Shown piece by piece: positions 47,333 to 58,714 of a DNA stretch of 64,000 nt; positions within the stretch are counted from its first letter, which is position 1; every line of letters begins with the position of its first letter. The notes under the pieces are model-generated. The model was given only the letters and a program-made list of their open reading frames with translations, was not told the origin of the DNA and made no database searches. Source of the stretch: Collybiopsis luxurians FD-317 M1 (Eukaryota > Basidiomycota > Agaricomycetes > Agaricales > Omphalotaceae); contig KN834849.1 of NCBI GenBank assembly GCA_000827265.1, positions 11,085 to 75,084 of the forward strand, given 5' to 3'. Both the position numbers and the translations under genes were made by a program.

Positions 47333-48615
47333 TTATACATGCACTTTTTGGCAGTCCTGATTCATTGCCCGAAAGTTGACTGGAGATCGTCCTCGAGGAA
47401 AACTAACAACCTTGACAGGCTCTTCATTCTGCGCGCAATACTCGTCAGCATCAAGTATTGTGAAAAAGGGGGAAGTTCACTTACCGGCCAAGTCACATAC
47501 GTAGTAGTATCCACCTGAATGCCCCTTTTCACACAGATTTCCTGAAACTCTCCATAAAACGGGTCGTCTCTGAACCTCGCATCCGAACTTAACAACCTCA
47601 AATTCGGCAGCTTTTCCACCAACATTACCACATCCGAAATGTCCACACTGGGATCCGAATGATAATGCAATAGCGAAAGATGCTCCAAAGTCGAAGACAG
47701 AACGTTAACGCGAAGCGGGGGAACTGCAGGCAGCCCCAGGATAACCAGCTCCCTCAAACTTGTGCAAGATTGCACAAATTTGGCCGTTTTATAGTTGTAC
47801 TTCATTGTCCTGAATGACTCCAGCCGAGGGCCATATTCTTGTAACAGCTCGCTCACTGCTACACTCGGCAAGTCGCGCATTTCAAGGATCCGCAGCGAGT
47901 CGCGGGAGCCGGAGAGAAGCCATTCGCAAATTTCGGAACGGAGAGTGCGAAACATTGCCAGTTCGTATAACTGGACATTATTCGGTGTGAAAGGCGGGGG
48001 AGCAACAATTTCTACCTCTACAGCAAGAAATTGGATAGTAGGAAAGAACTGTAGTAGTTCATAAAGGATGGGGGATTGGACGCTGCATCTCCCGATTCGT
48101 AAAGCCCTCAGGCGAGAAGGGTATGTGGAGGATTGTAGGTCTGTAAGGATTGGCTGAAGGGAGAAGATACCGGAAACGCAAACATTGAGCTCGTATAGAT
48201 TAGTACAGTGCTTCATTAGATCAATGAATTCGTTGGGGCTGCAATACGGATTCCGATCAGTTTTTGGAGGTTCCAGAGATGTATCTTGGCTAAGAAAAAC
48301 GTCCAAGATCCTAATATGTTTCAGCAGTTTCTCCCAGATATGATTAAGTTTGCAATCCATCAAATATCTGGCAGTATACATGAGACGCGGGGCAGCATCT
48401 TGTGTGATATGATTGAAGAGAAGGCTTTGAGCTGGTGAACGCCAGGCTGAACTGATTAATGAACAAGCAGAGAGGGTGTTGTAATCTGGCTCTCTAAAGG
48501 TCCTGAAACGGCGGTTGTTAGGGTATCTGTAATAAATTTGCTCCAGAATTGCGAATATGATCTCGACTGGAAGTTGAGACATCAGTGGATGAGTAGCCGT
48601 GAGAAAAAAAGCCAA
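47333..48615 (-). CDS. F-box / leucine-rich-repeat-like protein
   Basis: The N-terminus has the F-box core QLPVEIIFAILEQIYYRY followed by LSACSLISSAWRSPAQSLLF. F-box proteins are substrate receptors of SCF ubiquitin ligases. The rest, about 350 residues, is leucine-rich with periodic L-x-x-L-x-L elements (LRALRIGRCS, LRILEMRDLP, LRELVILGLP, LEHLSLLHYH). These fit degenerate LRRs as seen in large basidiomycete F-box families. Reading through, the frame stops at 47362. Removing a GTAAGT...CAG intron near 47424-47485 gives a different C-terminus (NEEPVKVVSFPRG) ending at 47333, which I prefer because both splice sites are good. The start may be Met 48615 or Met 48582. It is divergent from uL29m, 21 bp apart. 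Confidence 0.8.
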
Positions 48616-48636
48616 AGGGTCCTTTTCCCAATTACC

Positions 48637-49709
48637 ATGCTCACCGTTCTACGGCGTTCCTGCACTCGTAGTTCGCGTCTTTTCTCAAGGAATTTTGCTG
48701 AGATTGTCCCAGCCGCTACTCCTCTTAAAGGCACTATCGACCCTCCACCTCCAGGTGCTATTACTGGTCCCAATGGCGCAAATACCGAGACAAACTCAAA
48801 AGTGGTAGCACCCGTTCGACTTGGAAATAGAGTTCCTGTTCGCGAGGACCATGGGCTATATGCTTTCTTCCGTAAAAAAGAACCCGCGCCTGGGCAGACC
48901 TTGGTAGGAGAGGCACAGTACGAGACTCTGGGCGGAACTCCGAATATGGAGGCCATACATTCCGGTGCGTGCACTTTCAGTGATTCGCTTTCCTTATTAC
49001 ATTAACATTTTTCTGTTACCAGGGAGGTCATGGAAAGCATCTGAGCTACGTTTAAAGAGTTTCGAGGACCTTCACGTTCTGTGGTACATCTTACTGCGAG
49101 AACGAAATCTACTCGCAACCCAGCAGGAGGAAGTCCGACGATTGGGTGCTTTGCGTCTCCTTCAAATCTTCAACCGTCGAACCAGGATGGTAGGTATATC
49201 TTTTGCATGTTTCCTAGCTGTCATTTACACATTCTTAACAGTGCCGCAAATCCATGGCTCGCATAAAATATGTCATGAATGAACGACGCCTCGCGTACGA
49301 GGGCGCTGTGAAACTCGCGGAAGAACAAAAAACTGCTCATACAACGAAATTAGTGCTGCAGCAACAACTGGCTGATCACCAAAAAGAACGTCAAGAACTT
49401 TTCGGACGACAGAGGAGTTCTAGGCTCAAGCTCGCGGCAAAGAGGGCTGCGGAGAAAAGAGCGGCGAAAGAACAAGAGCAGGCTGAGGCGGCGGAAGAAA
49501 TTCAGGCTGTTGGTGAGGCTGCCCCATTAGCGGAAGTAGCAGAAGCAGCACCGACCGTCGAGTCGGTCGAGACAAAAGAAGATGCCCCCGAAACACCCAA
49601 AGTTGAAGCTGTGCCGTCTGAGAAGCCCGGAATAAAATCATCTCCTAGAAAACTGGAAAGCGCGACGGATGTAGCATCTGCAGGGCTGTTTGGTAGTAAA
49701 CATCAGTAG
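48637..49709 (+). CDS. Mitochondrial large-subunit ribosomal protein uL29m (MRPL4/MRP-L47)
   Basis: Structural protein of the mitochondrial 54S ribosomal subunit. The start at 48637 ([20 protein letters not shown]) is a good mitochondrial presequence rich in Arg and Ser. The uL29m domain is [40 protein letters not shown] and [12 protein letters not shown]. Two introns (donors at 48965 and about 49190) fit frame and motif. The C-terminal 100 residues are an Ala/Glu/Lys-rich coiled-coil-like extension, followed by a disordered tail ending GLFGSKHQ, longer than in yeast Mrpl4. It is divergent from the F-box gene and convergent with SDHAF1. Confidence 0.92.
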
Positions 49710-49737
49710 ACTATCGTAGCAAAGTATCTCCTTTAAT

Positions 49738-50091
49738 CTAGAATATTAATGACTTGGATGAATTCTTTTGCCACTCCCGCATCTCGTGTGATACTCTGCA
49801 ATCTTTGACCGAAGGATGCTCATACATCTCAAGCTGTCTCTTTCCTTTCCTCATAAGATGCTCAATGGCATTGACATCCCTTGGAGAAACGCTGGACGCG
49901 TTCTGGCGGAAAGTGTATCGGACAAATAAGGAAAACTTGTCCTGAGTAGAAGGTGGTTTGGTTTTGACCATTCGCAAGGCGCTGCAATATGCAATTAATA
50001 TCGAATTCCATTCAGAGTTGAGAAGTCCAACGAACCGTCTATAGAGGCTCAGGACATCCTTCTGTATGCCTGATTTGCGCAGAGTTGACAT
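49738..50091 (-). CDS. SDHAF1: LYR-motif protein, succinate dehydrogenase assembly factor 1 type
   Basis: SDHAF1 (yeast Sdh6) helps insert Fe-S clusters into the SDH iron-sulfur subunit in the mitochondrial matrix. Removing the 54-nt intron (50035-49982) gives 99 residues with LSLYRRALRMVKTKPP, LFVRYTFRQNASSVSPRDV, AIEHLMRKGKRQLEMYE and SVKDC, all typical of the family. The LYR(R)AL motif is cut by the intron inside the second Arg codon. The intron is a multiple of three and has no stop, so retention would insert 18 hydrophobic residues in the middle of the motif and probably inactivate it. The start at 50091 is the only Met in frame before LSLY. Confidence 0.92.
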   Translation of the reverse strand: MSTLRKSGIQKDVLSLYRRFVGLLNSEWNSILIAYCSALRMVKTKPPSTQDKFSLFVRYTFRQNASSVSPRDVNAIEHLMRKGKRQLEMYEHPSVKDCRVSHEMREWQKNSSKSLIF

Positions 50092-50419
50092 GTTTAAGGC
50101 CTATTAGCGCCGGCAATCATCTTTATGGCGCCCAAATTCTCATAGCGCTCAAATTCTCAAATTTATTTACCGACTTGGAAATTCCACCGACACGACTCTG
50201 CCTCGGACATCCCGTCCAAGTTCCTGAAATTCTCGGCATGGGAAGAGTTTTTCAATGCTCACCCCCGTCAAATCATGGCGTCGAACCGCCAGTCAATTGC
50301 GCCATCTCTATTGTATCATTCAGTGTCCACCGAGCGTAATAAAATCATCCTTATATAACCCGTTCTCTCTTCGATAACCTTCGCTTTTCACGCGCACGCG
50401 ACGTTCTTAAGTTTCGAAA
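50092..50419. other. Divergent promoter region of SDHAF1 and the MFS transporter
   Basis: About 330 bp between divergent start codons. Nothing else is seen. Confidence 0.6.
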
Positions 50420-52904
50420 ATGCCCGAAATATCGTCCGAGAAGGAGGTCGAACGACGCAAGGCTGAGTCAGAGTTATCGGCACCGGCCGATGATACAGAC
50501 AGCTTTGACACGGTGCAGGACCGGTATTTGGTTCGCAAGATAGATTGGCGGTGGGTTCTATTCCAAACTTAGTATTTGCTTCAAGACATCCATCTGGTTT
50601 CACATAGTCTTTTGCCCATCCTTACGCTGCTGTACCTCTTGAGCTTTCTCGATCGGTTAGTTTGATCCATCTGCCTATAGCAGAAGCCTCTTATTCGTTT
50701 CGCGGTCATTTCTAGCACGAACATAGGAAATGCTAGGTAGGCCAAGGGGAAGTAACCTTCCGAGTTTACATTCACTCTGTTGCTCTCAGGATTTTAGGTT
50801 TAGCGACGGTAGGACGATAGTAAACCGGGTTTGAACGCTTGAGTATTGAATGCCCCTTTACAGGATCTCAAACTGTCATCTCCAGCTTATAACACGTCCT
50901 TGGCCTTATATTTTGTTGCATACGTGATATTCGAAGTACCGGCAAACGTATGTTGCCTCTCAATTCCGATTTGGTGAAATCACATTGATTCGGTCCTTTT
51001 CCTGGTCACAATAGATCGTGTACATTTTCCTCATCTCAACTGTGACTGTTTCAGAATGCCTAAATCAATGACTATAGACTCAAACGATTTGACCCGCAAT
51101 TCTGGCTTCCAACCCTTACTCTTGTTTGGGGAATCGTCAGCGTCTGTCAAGGACTAGTAACAAATCAAGCAGGCCTATTTGGCATTAGATTTCGTAAGTA
51201 AAATTTGCTAGTTTAAAGCTGAATTTAATTCATGAAACGTCTCCAATCATATCCAGTATTAGGTGCTACGGAGGCGGGTTTGTTTCCAGGAGTTATATAC
51301 CTCTTTTCGGTGTATTATGTCAGGTATGTTGAGGACTTTGCGATAGCCTGCTGTCTTTGAAATAAACATTTCATGTGGGGCAGACGTGATCGAAGAGCCC
51401 GCGTAGCCATATTCTTTGGGGGTGCAGCACTGGCTGGAGCTTTCGGAGGTTTGTCAATTACTGTTCACATACACTGTGTGATCTAACTCTTTCTCTGCCA
51501 GGTATTCTGGCTTTCGCAATCGGAAAAATGGAAGGAGTCGGTGGCCGTCGTGGATGGCAATGGTAAATCTAACCAGAAGGCTTTCGACAACTTTCCCAAG
51601 CTCATGCACCGATATAGGATTTTCATCCTGGAAGGCCTGTTAACCATCGCCGTATCGTTCTTTGCGTACTGGGTGGTACCGACGTGGTCGTACAAGGCAA
51701 AATTCGTGAGTACGACCAATATTCCTATGACTACACTTGAGATTGAATAGGCTAAACTGTAGCTGACCGAACCCGAGCGAAAACGACTTCTCTTTCGACT
51801 GGAAGCTGAGTCGGATCCGGCGCATAGAGAGGCTTTCCAATGGAAGTACGTCAGACATGCCTTCACTGATCACCTTGTATGGGGCTATGCGATGTTGTTC
51901 CATGGCTACGCGTTTGCCTTGTACTCGCTCAGTCTTTTCATGGTGAGCATCTTGAATACTCCGAATTCACCTACATTATTGACCCTAAAATTTGCAGCCT
52001 ACCATTATTGCGGGTCTAGGATTCCAGAGCTGGCAAGCACAATTGTCAGTTGAACGTCACATATACCCGAGTCGCCAACTATGCAACTAACACCTTGCTT
52101 TTTACCTAGAATGACTGTTCCTCCGAACACTCTTGCTGCTTTATCTATCGCTGTAACAGTTTGGTTCTCCGTGCGATATGATCGCCGGGCCGTATTTATC
52201 ATCGGTGCCGCATTCATAGCTATTATTGGTGAGTACGACTGTGCCGATTTCTCAAATAGGATAGCTCTCTAACAAACGTTCGACGTTCAGGCTATATTGT
52301 CCTATTAACTGCAACGAGACGTAAGATGATAATCAGTTGACGGTTCTGCATACTCATTCCAACTATGATCGCCCATGTAGCTGGGGCACAATACGTAGGT
52401 GTACATCTCGCAGCCGCAGGTATATACACGGGCAACGCTCTATTGTTGAGGTTCGTACATTCAGTCTCTCATAACCACACTTGCAATACTAATGTTCAAA
52501 TACAAGCTGGCCCGGAGAAAATGTCGCTGGACAGACAAAACGAGCCGTGGCCGTAGCTATGCAGATTACCTTTGGAGACATTGGTGCTATCGCAGGGTAA
52601 GAACCTTTCCGTGTATGCACCTAGCACCAGAATCTGCCCTGACGGATGGATTCATAGGGTCTTGATCTATAGACCTAACTTTTCTGGACACCAATATCGC
52701 AAGCCTCACATCATCGCGATAGGCTACCTTTTGTTTTCCATCGTCGTCGCTTCGTATCTTCGGTTCCGGTTATCTCGCGAAAATCAGAGGAAAGAAGCTC
52801 TACTCGAGTCATCCAAAGGTGCTCAACAGGAGGCTTCCGAGTCTACTATTGAAGAACGACAACGTTTGGGTGATCATCATGTGCTCTACCGTTATGTTTA
52901 TTAG
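50420..52904 (+). CDS. MFS transporter, anion:cation symporter / allantoate permease (Dal5-like) family
   Basis: About 17 exons give a 12-helix protein with a cytosolic acidic N-terminus. Family markers are LLYLLSFLDRTNIGNAR, EVPANIVLKRFDPQFWLPTL, FLLGATEAGLFPGVIYLFSV, GVGGRRGWQWIFILEG and LLLSWPGENVAGQTKRAVAV. These proteins take up organic anions such as allantoate, vitamins or pantothenate by proton symport; the substrate here is unknown. The exon structure is extreme: exons of 21 nt (50716-50736), 19 nt (50790-50808) and 5 nt (51015-51019) follow one another. The 5-nt exon (ATCGT) is required to give NIVLKRF; joining the flanking exons directly leads to an early stop. The C-terminus is hydrophilic and ends at TAG 52904. 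Confidence 0.9.
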
Positions 52905-53448
52905 TCAGAGCCAAAGCTGTAAATATCCTTCCATAACTGGGAATTGATGGTATTAGGCGCCAATCGGACGCCAAGGCCGAATCCATATTCAAGAGATGCT
53001 CATAGATGTCAAGTCCTCTTCCCGCTAATGTTTAACTAGGCCTCAAATACCCGTTTGAAGTTCAATGAGCAACTCTAGGGAATTTCAGTCAAGCGGATCT
53101 AGCGGTCTTAGTACATATAATATGTTGAGACCTTGTCAAACGATGTCTGACGGTGCCTCTCCCCGCCTCTTCCTCCTCAATTACGATCATTGCTTGGCAC
53201 TCATCGACACTTCGTGGTGGCAATGGCCGTGTATATCCCGAATAACTTGATAGATTCGACGTGAGACGTATTCATTTGAAATGGGTTAGTGTTTTGATCT
53301 TGCGAAAATGTCAAAACTGCAGGAGGTTTGTACATGCGTTGTACTTGGCACTATTTATATATGTACAAAGGCTGGAAGCCCAACAGCGAGTGAGTGAAAT
53401 TCCCTTCGCTATCATCACATTCGTTCTATCTGTCAGTCCTTTCTCTCC
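52905..53448. other. Intergenic region
   Basis: About 540 bp between the transporter and the GPI protein gene. No ORF or RNA gene is supported. Confidence 0.5.
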
Positions 53449-54084
53449 ATGAAGTTATCAACGAGCTACGGAATATGTTCCGTTCTTCTCGCTCTTTCCA
53501 TTACGGTATGCTCTCAGACCACATCTGGTACTACTGAGAGTAGGTATGTACCTTCAACTCTGCGGATTTTCCGTCTCTCACACGACCTGAGTACCAGTCT
53601 CGGGTCAATAAGCTTCACGACTACAACCTCAGATATCACTACAACTACTACTAGTTCCGCGACTAGTAGCACCTCTTCTACTACATCCGATCTGGGCACC
53701 GATATTTCTACCACATCTTCTACTGCATCAACTAGCACCGAGGCCACTACGTTTGATTCGGGCACCACCGGTACGCAGTCCGTCACCACGACCTCTGACT
53801 CGGACACTACCACCAGTTCGACCAACATTCCGTCTACTACAGCCAGAAGTTCTTCCAGTACCATCACCGTACCCAGCTCTAGTAGTACTACCGCTACTGG
53901 AACCCTTTCCCGCAACCCCACTGGTACCACGGTGACCATACCTCCCTCACGTACCATCACCACCAGTGTATCCGCTTCGGGGTCTACCATAGTTGCTAGC
54001 AATGGTGCTCGCTCTCAGAGCGCGGCGTTAACGTTGGGGGTTTTCGCAGGTGGAATTGTTGCTGCTTCTATTCTTTGGGTTTAA
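53449..54084 (+). CDS. Ser/Thr-rich GPI-anchored cell-surface protein
   Basis: The signal peptide is MKLSTSYGICSVLLALSI with cleavage near VCSQ. The middle is almost only Ser and Thr (TTTSDITTTTTSSATSSTSS type), a heavily O-glycosylated stalk. The C-terminus has a GPI-anchor signal: a small-residue omega region (SNGARSQ) followed by a hydrophobic tail (ALTLGVFAGGIVAASIL). No catalytic domain is present. A 54-nt segment starting GTATGTACC near codon 33 has good splice sites and no stop. If it is removed the protein is 193 instead of 211 residues. It is probably a cell-wall or plasma-membrane surface protein. Confidence 0.82.
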   Translation: MKLSTSYGICSVLLALSITVCSQTTSGTTESRYVPSTLRIFRLSHDLSTSLGSISFTTTTSDITTTTTSSATSSTSSTTSDLGTDISTTSSTASTSTEATTFDSGTTGTQSVTTTSDSDTTTSSTNIPSTTARSSSSTITVPSSSSTTATGTLSRNPTGTTVTIPPSRTITTSVSASGSTIVASNGARSQSAALTLGVFAGGIVAASILWV

Positions 54085-54586
54085 ATTTTGGGAATGCTGA
54101 TTGTAGATATATGACAAGACTCGGCTGTTATTACTCGTTTGTTGTATGTACATCAGTGCCAACGTTCTCGCGATTTACAGCTGTAGGTACTTGATTTGAA
54201 TAAGTAGAGTGTCCGAGATTGAAGCTTCCCCCTAGCTGTCCTGGATCCATCGAGGTTTGGTAGATCATACGTTCGTTTGCCAATATCCCGCCAAATCCAC
54301 GCCAATAGGTTAAGTTCCGGACATAAATCTGACCGGAAGGACGCGACTATGCAGAATGAAGACGGGAGTTGATTTCCTGACGAAAGATGGACTCATTGAA
54401 GCAGAGAAAACTGGTTGCTTACAACGACAGCGAGGAAGGGACTACAGGAAGATATCAGGGGGATGAAGAAGCCAACTTTCTAGGAGTCTTCAACGTCCGG
54501 ATCCTCCGACGTTATAGATACAGAGCTAAGTCTAGATCGTAGTCTCTACCAGTCACTGAGCACCAACTACCTACGAACTTACTAGT
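54085..54586. other. Convergent 3' region
   Basis: About 500 bp between convergent genes. Nothing seen. Confidence 0.5.
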
Positions 54587-55572
54587 CTAGTCGATATCTA
54601 AATCCTCGCCCTCCACCACCTTTTCTCCATCTTCCGAGAATTTGACATTTTTCTGCAAAATGGTCGGATGCTGCATAGACGGTAGGCTGAACAACAGTCA
54701 CTTACATCGTGCACAGAAGATTTCCCTACATATTTGGTATGATCTAGAGGGCAAAAGCAGGATATCAGAGCATGCCCTTTGGACACATGGGGCGAAACGT
54801 TAACGCACATCCATAAGCTACCAGCTCCCCAGCAGGATTAGTAAAGTCGATTCGTGTATACGCTAATGATTTGCCTGAGAGAAAGAGCAAGAAAATTAGA
54901 AAGATAAGACTTGAGAGAGAGGGATAAGATCCCACCTATACCAGTCAGCACTGCTTTAACGTGCAGAACATCTCCAGGGCGTCCTGCAGGACGCACGAAA
55001 GACGTGCCAATATCGGTCGAGACACCGGTCATCCAATAGCCTTTGGTAGCAACAGCGAGCGAGCCCAAAGTATCAGTCATGGACATAATTAATCCACCAT
55101 GGACTAAAGCGGAGGACATGAATTATTGGTGAATAAAAACTGCAGAGAATCGCACCTGTCTGTCAAATACCTTCTAAATGGCTAGGAAGGGACAGTAGAA
55201 CAAAACTTACCCCAACTCGGTTCACTGCAGTACGAAGCCGTCACTCATGGAGACCCATTTGTATTCATTGCACACGCACAATTATAGCTTTCAATCTTCA
55301 GAGATGCGGTGACTTCTCCAGGTACAGCTCGATGCACCACGAGCTATGGGTACGTTACAGTCAGCTGCCTTGAGCGCAAATGGACGCGTACATTTGGGAA
55401 ACATTGCGCATCGTGTCCTGTCTGAGCCAATTAGCCCGCAGCTTCTCGACTTAACTTTCAACTTACCCTTGGTCGTTATGAACGAGTGCCAAACCTATGG
55501 AACAGGTTAATGAAAATTAGTTTCAGATTCATGAGTACTTGCTCTTCGAGTGAAACGGAGACAGGCGCTCAT
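54587..55572 (-). CDS. Hotdog-fold thioesterase (PaaI/ACOT13-like)
   Basis: Members hydrolyse acyl-CoA esters. The catalytic HGG motif is GTVHGGLIMSMTDTLGSLAV, followed by GVSTDIGTSFVRPAGRPGDV and GKSLAYTRIDFTNPAGELVA. The C-terminal YGYHTKYVGKSS and KNVKFSEDGEKVVEG need two further introns. HGG is reached only through a 14-nt exon (55224-55211, coding LNRVG) and a 4-nt exon (ACAG, 55159-55156). Both phases then match and give LNRVG-T-VHGG, the family sequence. The stop TAG is at 54589-54587. The 5' exons (VHRAVPGEVTASLKI at about 55330-55281, and earlier ones to ATG 55572) are less certain, because one splice junction near 55350-55420 does not keep frame in my reading. It is divergent from RIB7. 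Confidence 0.78.
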
Positions 55573-55631
55573 GAATGCCGGTGATGGGAGTTTGAAGAAA
55601 AGCTAATCAAGCTCCCTTGCTTTCTGCCCTC

Positions 55632-56657
55632 ATGACTAGCGCGCCCCAGTTTTTGACCTCTCTTCTGGACCGTTACAAGGATTATAATTCCCAGTCAAGA
55701 CCTAGTGTAACTCTGACATTTGCACAATCCATCGACGCAAAGATTGCTGGAAAAGGCGGCAAGCAGCTTATCCTGAGCGGGAAGGAGAGTATGATTATGA
55801 CCCATTGGTGAGTTACACTCAAATGTCAAAATAAATCGCTGAACTGCTCGAAAGCACAGGATGCGAACAATGCACGACGGCATCCTTGTCGGGATCGGGA
55901 CAGCTTTGAACGACGATCCTCAGCTGAACAGTAAATTATCAGCACAGATTGGTACTCGGTTTTTACTAAGGGTTGTTCATTGAAGCGCGCCATCTTCCTC
56001 CAAGAGACCCCGACCCATCCTCGAACGGCCATAGCAATCCCTACCATCTCCCTCGGCCAATAATTTTGGATACAGATCTTCGTCTTTCCCCGCGATGTAA
56101 ATTGCTGAAAAACTTTTCTGAAGGCAGAGGACGAAGGCCCTGGGTTGTTTGTGCCGAACTTGCAGCCGCAGATAGCAGAGCGGAATGGGTCGATCGCAGA
56201 AAAGAGTTGGAGACTGCGGGAGCCAGGGTGGTGGTATTAGATTCCGAGGCTGGCGCGAATGGTACGTATTTCTGCGTTCGGTTAGGGCAAACTTAACACT
56301 CTAGTAGGACTCCTTCCCATCCCAGTTATCCTAGAAACGCTACATAAGCTCGAAATACGTTCGGTTATGGTCGAAGGAGGCGCTCAGGTCATTCGTTCCT
56401 TCTTCTCCCAGGGCGTTACGTTTGTAGACACGATAATAGTCACTGTTGCGCCAACGTTCGTCGGTGAAGATGGTGTGTCATACAATGCCTCTCTCAATAT
56501 TTTGGAATCTGGCTTGGTATGTCTCTAGCTTTCTGGTACTATTCATACGCTTGGTGTTGAGTTTACGCCCATCGCCTTTCTCCAGTCCTCCGGGTTTAAG
56601 TATCATTCCAGAGAGATGTTTGGTCCGGACACTGTAGTTGCGTTGTGCCCTGCGTAG
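55632..56657 (+). CDS. RIB7: 2,5-diamino-6-ribosylamino-pyrimidinone 5'-phosphate reductase
   Basis: Rib7 reduces the ribosyl chain of the riboflavin precursor with NADPH, the second step of fungal riboflavin synthesis. It shows the RibD_C fold markers: RPSVTLTFAQSIDAKIAGK, GKESMIMTHW-MRTMHDGILVG, ALNDDPQLN, PRPIILDTDLRL, PWVVCAE, and VMVEGGAQVIRSFFSQG with VDTIIVTVAPTFVG. Introns are short. The joins after MTHW and after DPQLN are clear, and those near 56260 and 56520 are as expected from frame. It ends with VALCPA and TAG 56657. The start MTSAPQFL is the first Met after the short divergent promoter (59 bp to the thioesterase start). Confidence 0.92.
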
Positions 56658-57309
56658 TCTACCTTTGTCTGTCTTGATAGAGCTTCAATATCATTCCAAG
56701 ATTCCCTCTCGACTTTATGCTTCCTCCCTCAGTCCTGTCATTTCTCGAACTTTTCATTAAGGTACCGCTTGACAGATTTTCCATTCATTTTTCAACATCG
56801 GTGAAGTGACTTTACCACATGTTGAGGCTGGTTTCCCAGCATGTACCTCGACACATTTGAGGGGAATTCTCGACGTTTATCCGAAAGATAATCACCTACA
56901 GTCCCATTAGTCCCATTGTGACCATCCCTTGCCATGCCACAGGAGCTTATATCGGAACCCTTTGTCACCCCGCACCAAAAACAAATCAAATATCCTAAGA
57001 ACCAGATAAGCTAACCTGTACCTACATAGCGGAATAACTTTGCATTCGCTTCATAGATAAGAAGCCACCTGCACTATTTTTTTACAGTATATTACCTGTT
57101 CACAGCAGTTGTGTGTATATTGCGCATACAATTGTCGTACACTAGTAGATATAACGCATGAGGCAAGATCAAAGCTGTAAATATGATCCCTGATTTGGAC
57201 ACACCTTAAGAATCGGATCAGATTCAGGTTAGGGTTTGTCACGCAAAAGGTCACTGTCACCATTACACCACGCGTTTCTTCCACTCCTTTCGAGCAGCTT
57301 TTTCAGAAT
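56658..57309. other. Intergenic region
   Basis: About 650 bp, AT-rich, no supportable gene. Confidence 0.5.
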
Positions 57310-58473
57310 GTCGGGCGCGTTTTTGAAGGCTGTCTCAACAGCAATGGAGCGTATTGCACCTCTGAGACTTGCAGAATCATTTGATAACGTTCGTATTCTC
57401 CATACATTTCGGCATCATGGTGCGATCTAATCCCCTATGATCTTTCCTCAGGTTGGGTTACTGCTAGGTCGGTTCGAGCTCAAATAGCTGATGTATCACA
57501 GTTAATTAAATTTCAGAAACTCCTCTGAGGCAATCAAAAAGGCATAGAGTAATGCTGACGATCGAGTAAGGATCTCGAATGTTTTCATTCGAAGTAAGTA
57601 ATGAAACTGTTTGGGCAAGCCTTACCACTGCTGTAGTGGACGAATCTATCAAAAAGGAAGCTTCAGTTATCGTAGCATATCACCCAACAATATTTACTGG
57701 TCTCAAGTCTTTTACCATGGCCAATCCTTTGCAGGCGTCTTTACTTCGATGTGCTGCTAGTGGAATCTCGGTGTTCTGTCCTCACACCGCGCTTGACTGT
57801 ACTTGGGGAGGTATCAATGACTGGCTGGCCGAAGGAGTCATCGGAAACAAGGACAGTGGGGTTATACGTCCGCTGGAACATGAGAAATACTCCCCGAGCG
57901 GAGACAGTGAAGGTGCATTGGGGAGACTGGTTACTTTGAAAGCTCCAATTTCCATGGATGCCCTCGAGAAGAGAATAAAAGAACATTTGAAGCTGCCGCA
58001 AAGTAAGTATCTTGTTGCATTGCGTCGTCGCTCTGAGGCCAAACTGCACTTCTTAGTTCAAGTTGGATATTCTACCATCGAGCCGACCAAGCCCGTAGAG
58101 ACCGTCGCGATCTGTGCTGGAAGTGGAGGTTCTGTCTTTAGAGGGAAAAAGGCTGATGTCTATTTCACGGGTGAAATGCAACACGTATGCTCCGCTCATT
58201 TTTGGGTAATGACCAGTTTTTAATCACGTCTCGTAGCATGAAGTGCTTGCTGCAGTGGCCGCGGGTACTAATGTCATTTTATGTGAGTAGAAAGTTGTTT
58301 CTTTCCATGGATTACTCATGTTTGGTATTTCAGGTGGTCATACAAATACAGAGCGAGGATATCTCCCGATACTGGCTTCAAAGCTTGAATCGCAATTGCA
58401 GACTGCTGCATTCAACGAAGTTTTCGACATCGTAGTTAGCGAAAGTGACAAACATCCCCTTCAGATTGTCTAG
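57310..58473 (+). CDS. NIF3: NIF3-family protein (GTP cyclohydrolase I type 2 fold)
   Basis: NIF3-like proteins are conserved metal-binding proteins of uncertain biochemical role. The exons read MSGAFLKAVSTAMERIAPLR, then LAESFDN-VGLLLE across a 16-nt exon (57452-57467). Then come TIDLTTAVVDESI, SVIVAYHPTIFTGLKSF (metal-binding YHP), VFCPHTALDCTWGGINDWL (H-T-x-x-D), VAICAGSGGSVF, ADVYFTGEMQHHEVLAA and ILCGHTNTERGYL. These include the family metal ligands His, His, Asp, His and Glu. The end is HPLQIV with TAG 58473. An intron whose removal joins TID to LTTAVV has the donor GTAAGG at 57568. Cellular location is not obvious. Confidence 0.92.
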
Positions 58474-58714
58474 AGTAGAGTAGCAATGTTATTGATTGAA
58501 TTCGACGAGAATATCGAAAGCTTCAGATCGAGTAGATTTCGAACTTTCTTCATTAAAATAGCTCACCACCTGTACCAAAAATGTACACCTTTGGTAGTGT
58601 GGCGCAGTTGCCACTATTGACTTTCCTCCGTACGACATACGTCATCGATAGCGCAACGATGATAAAAGCGCATCGGCAATCCAAATACTCCTCTTCTTAT
58701 ACTTTATTAACGAT

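Noticed and set aside
57470..57485. GGTTCGAGCTC resembling a tRNA B-box
   Set aside because: It lies in an intron of the NIF3 gene, and no acceptor stem or anticodon arm can be drawn.
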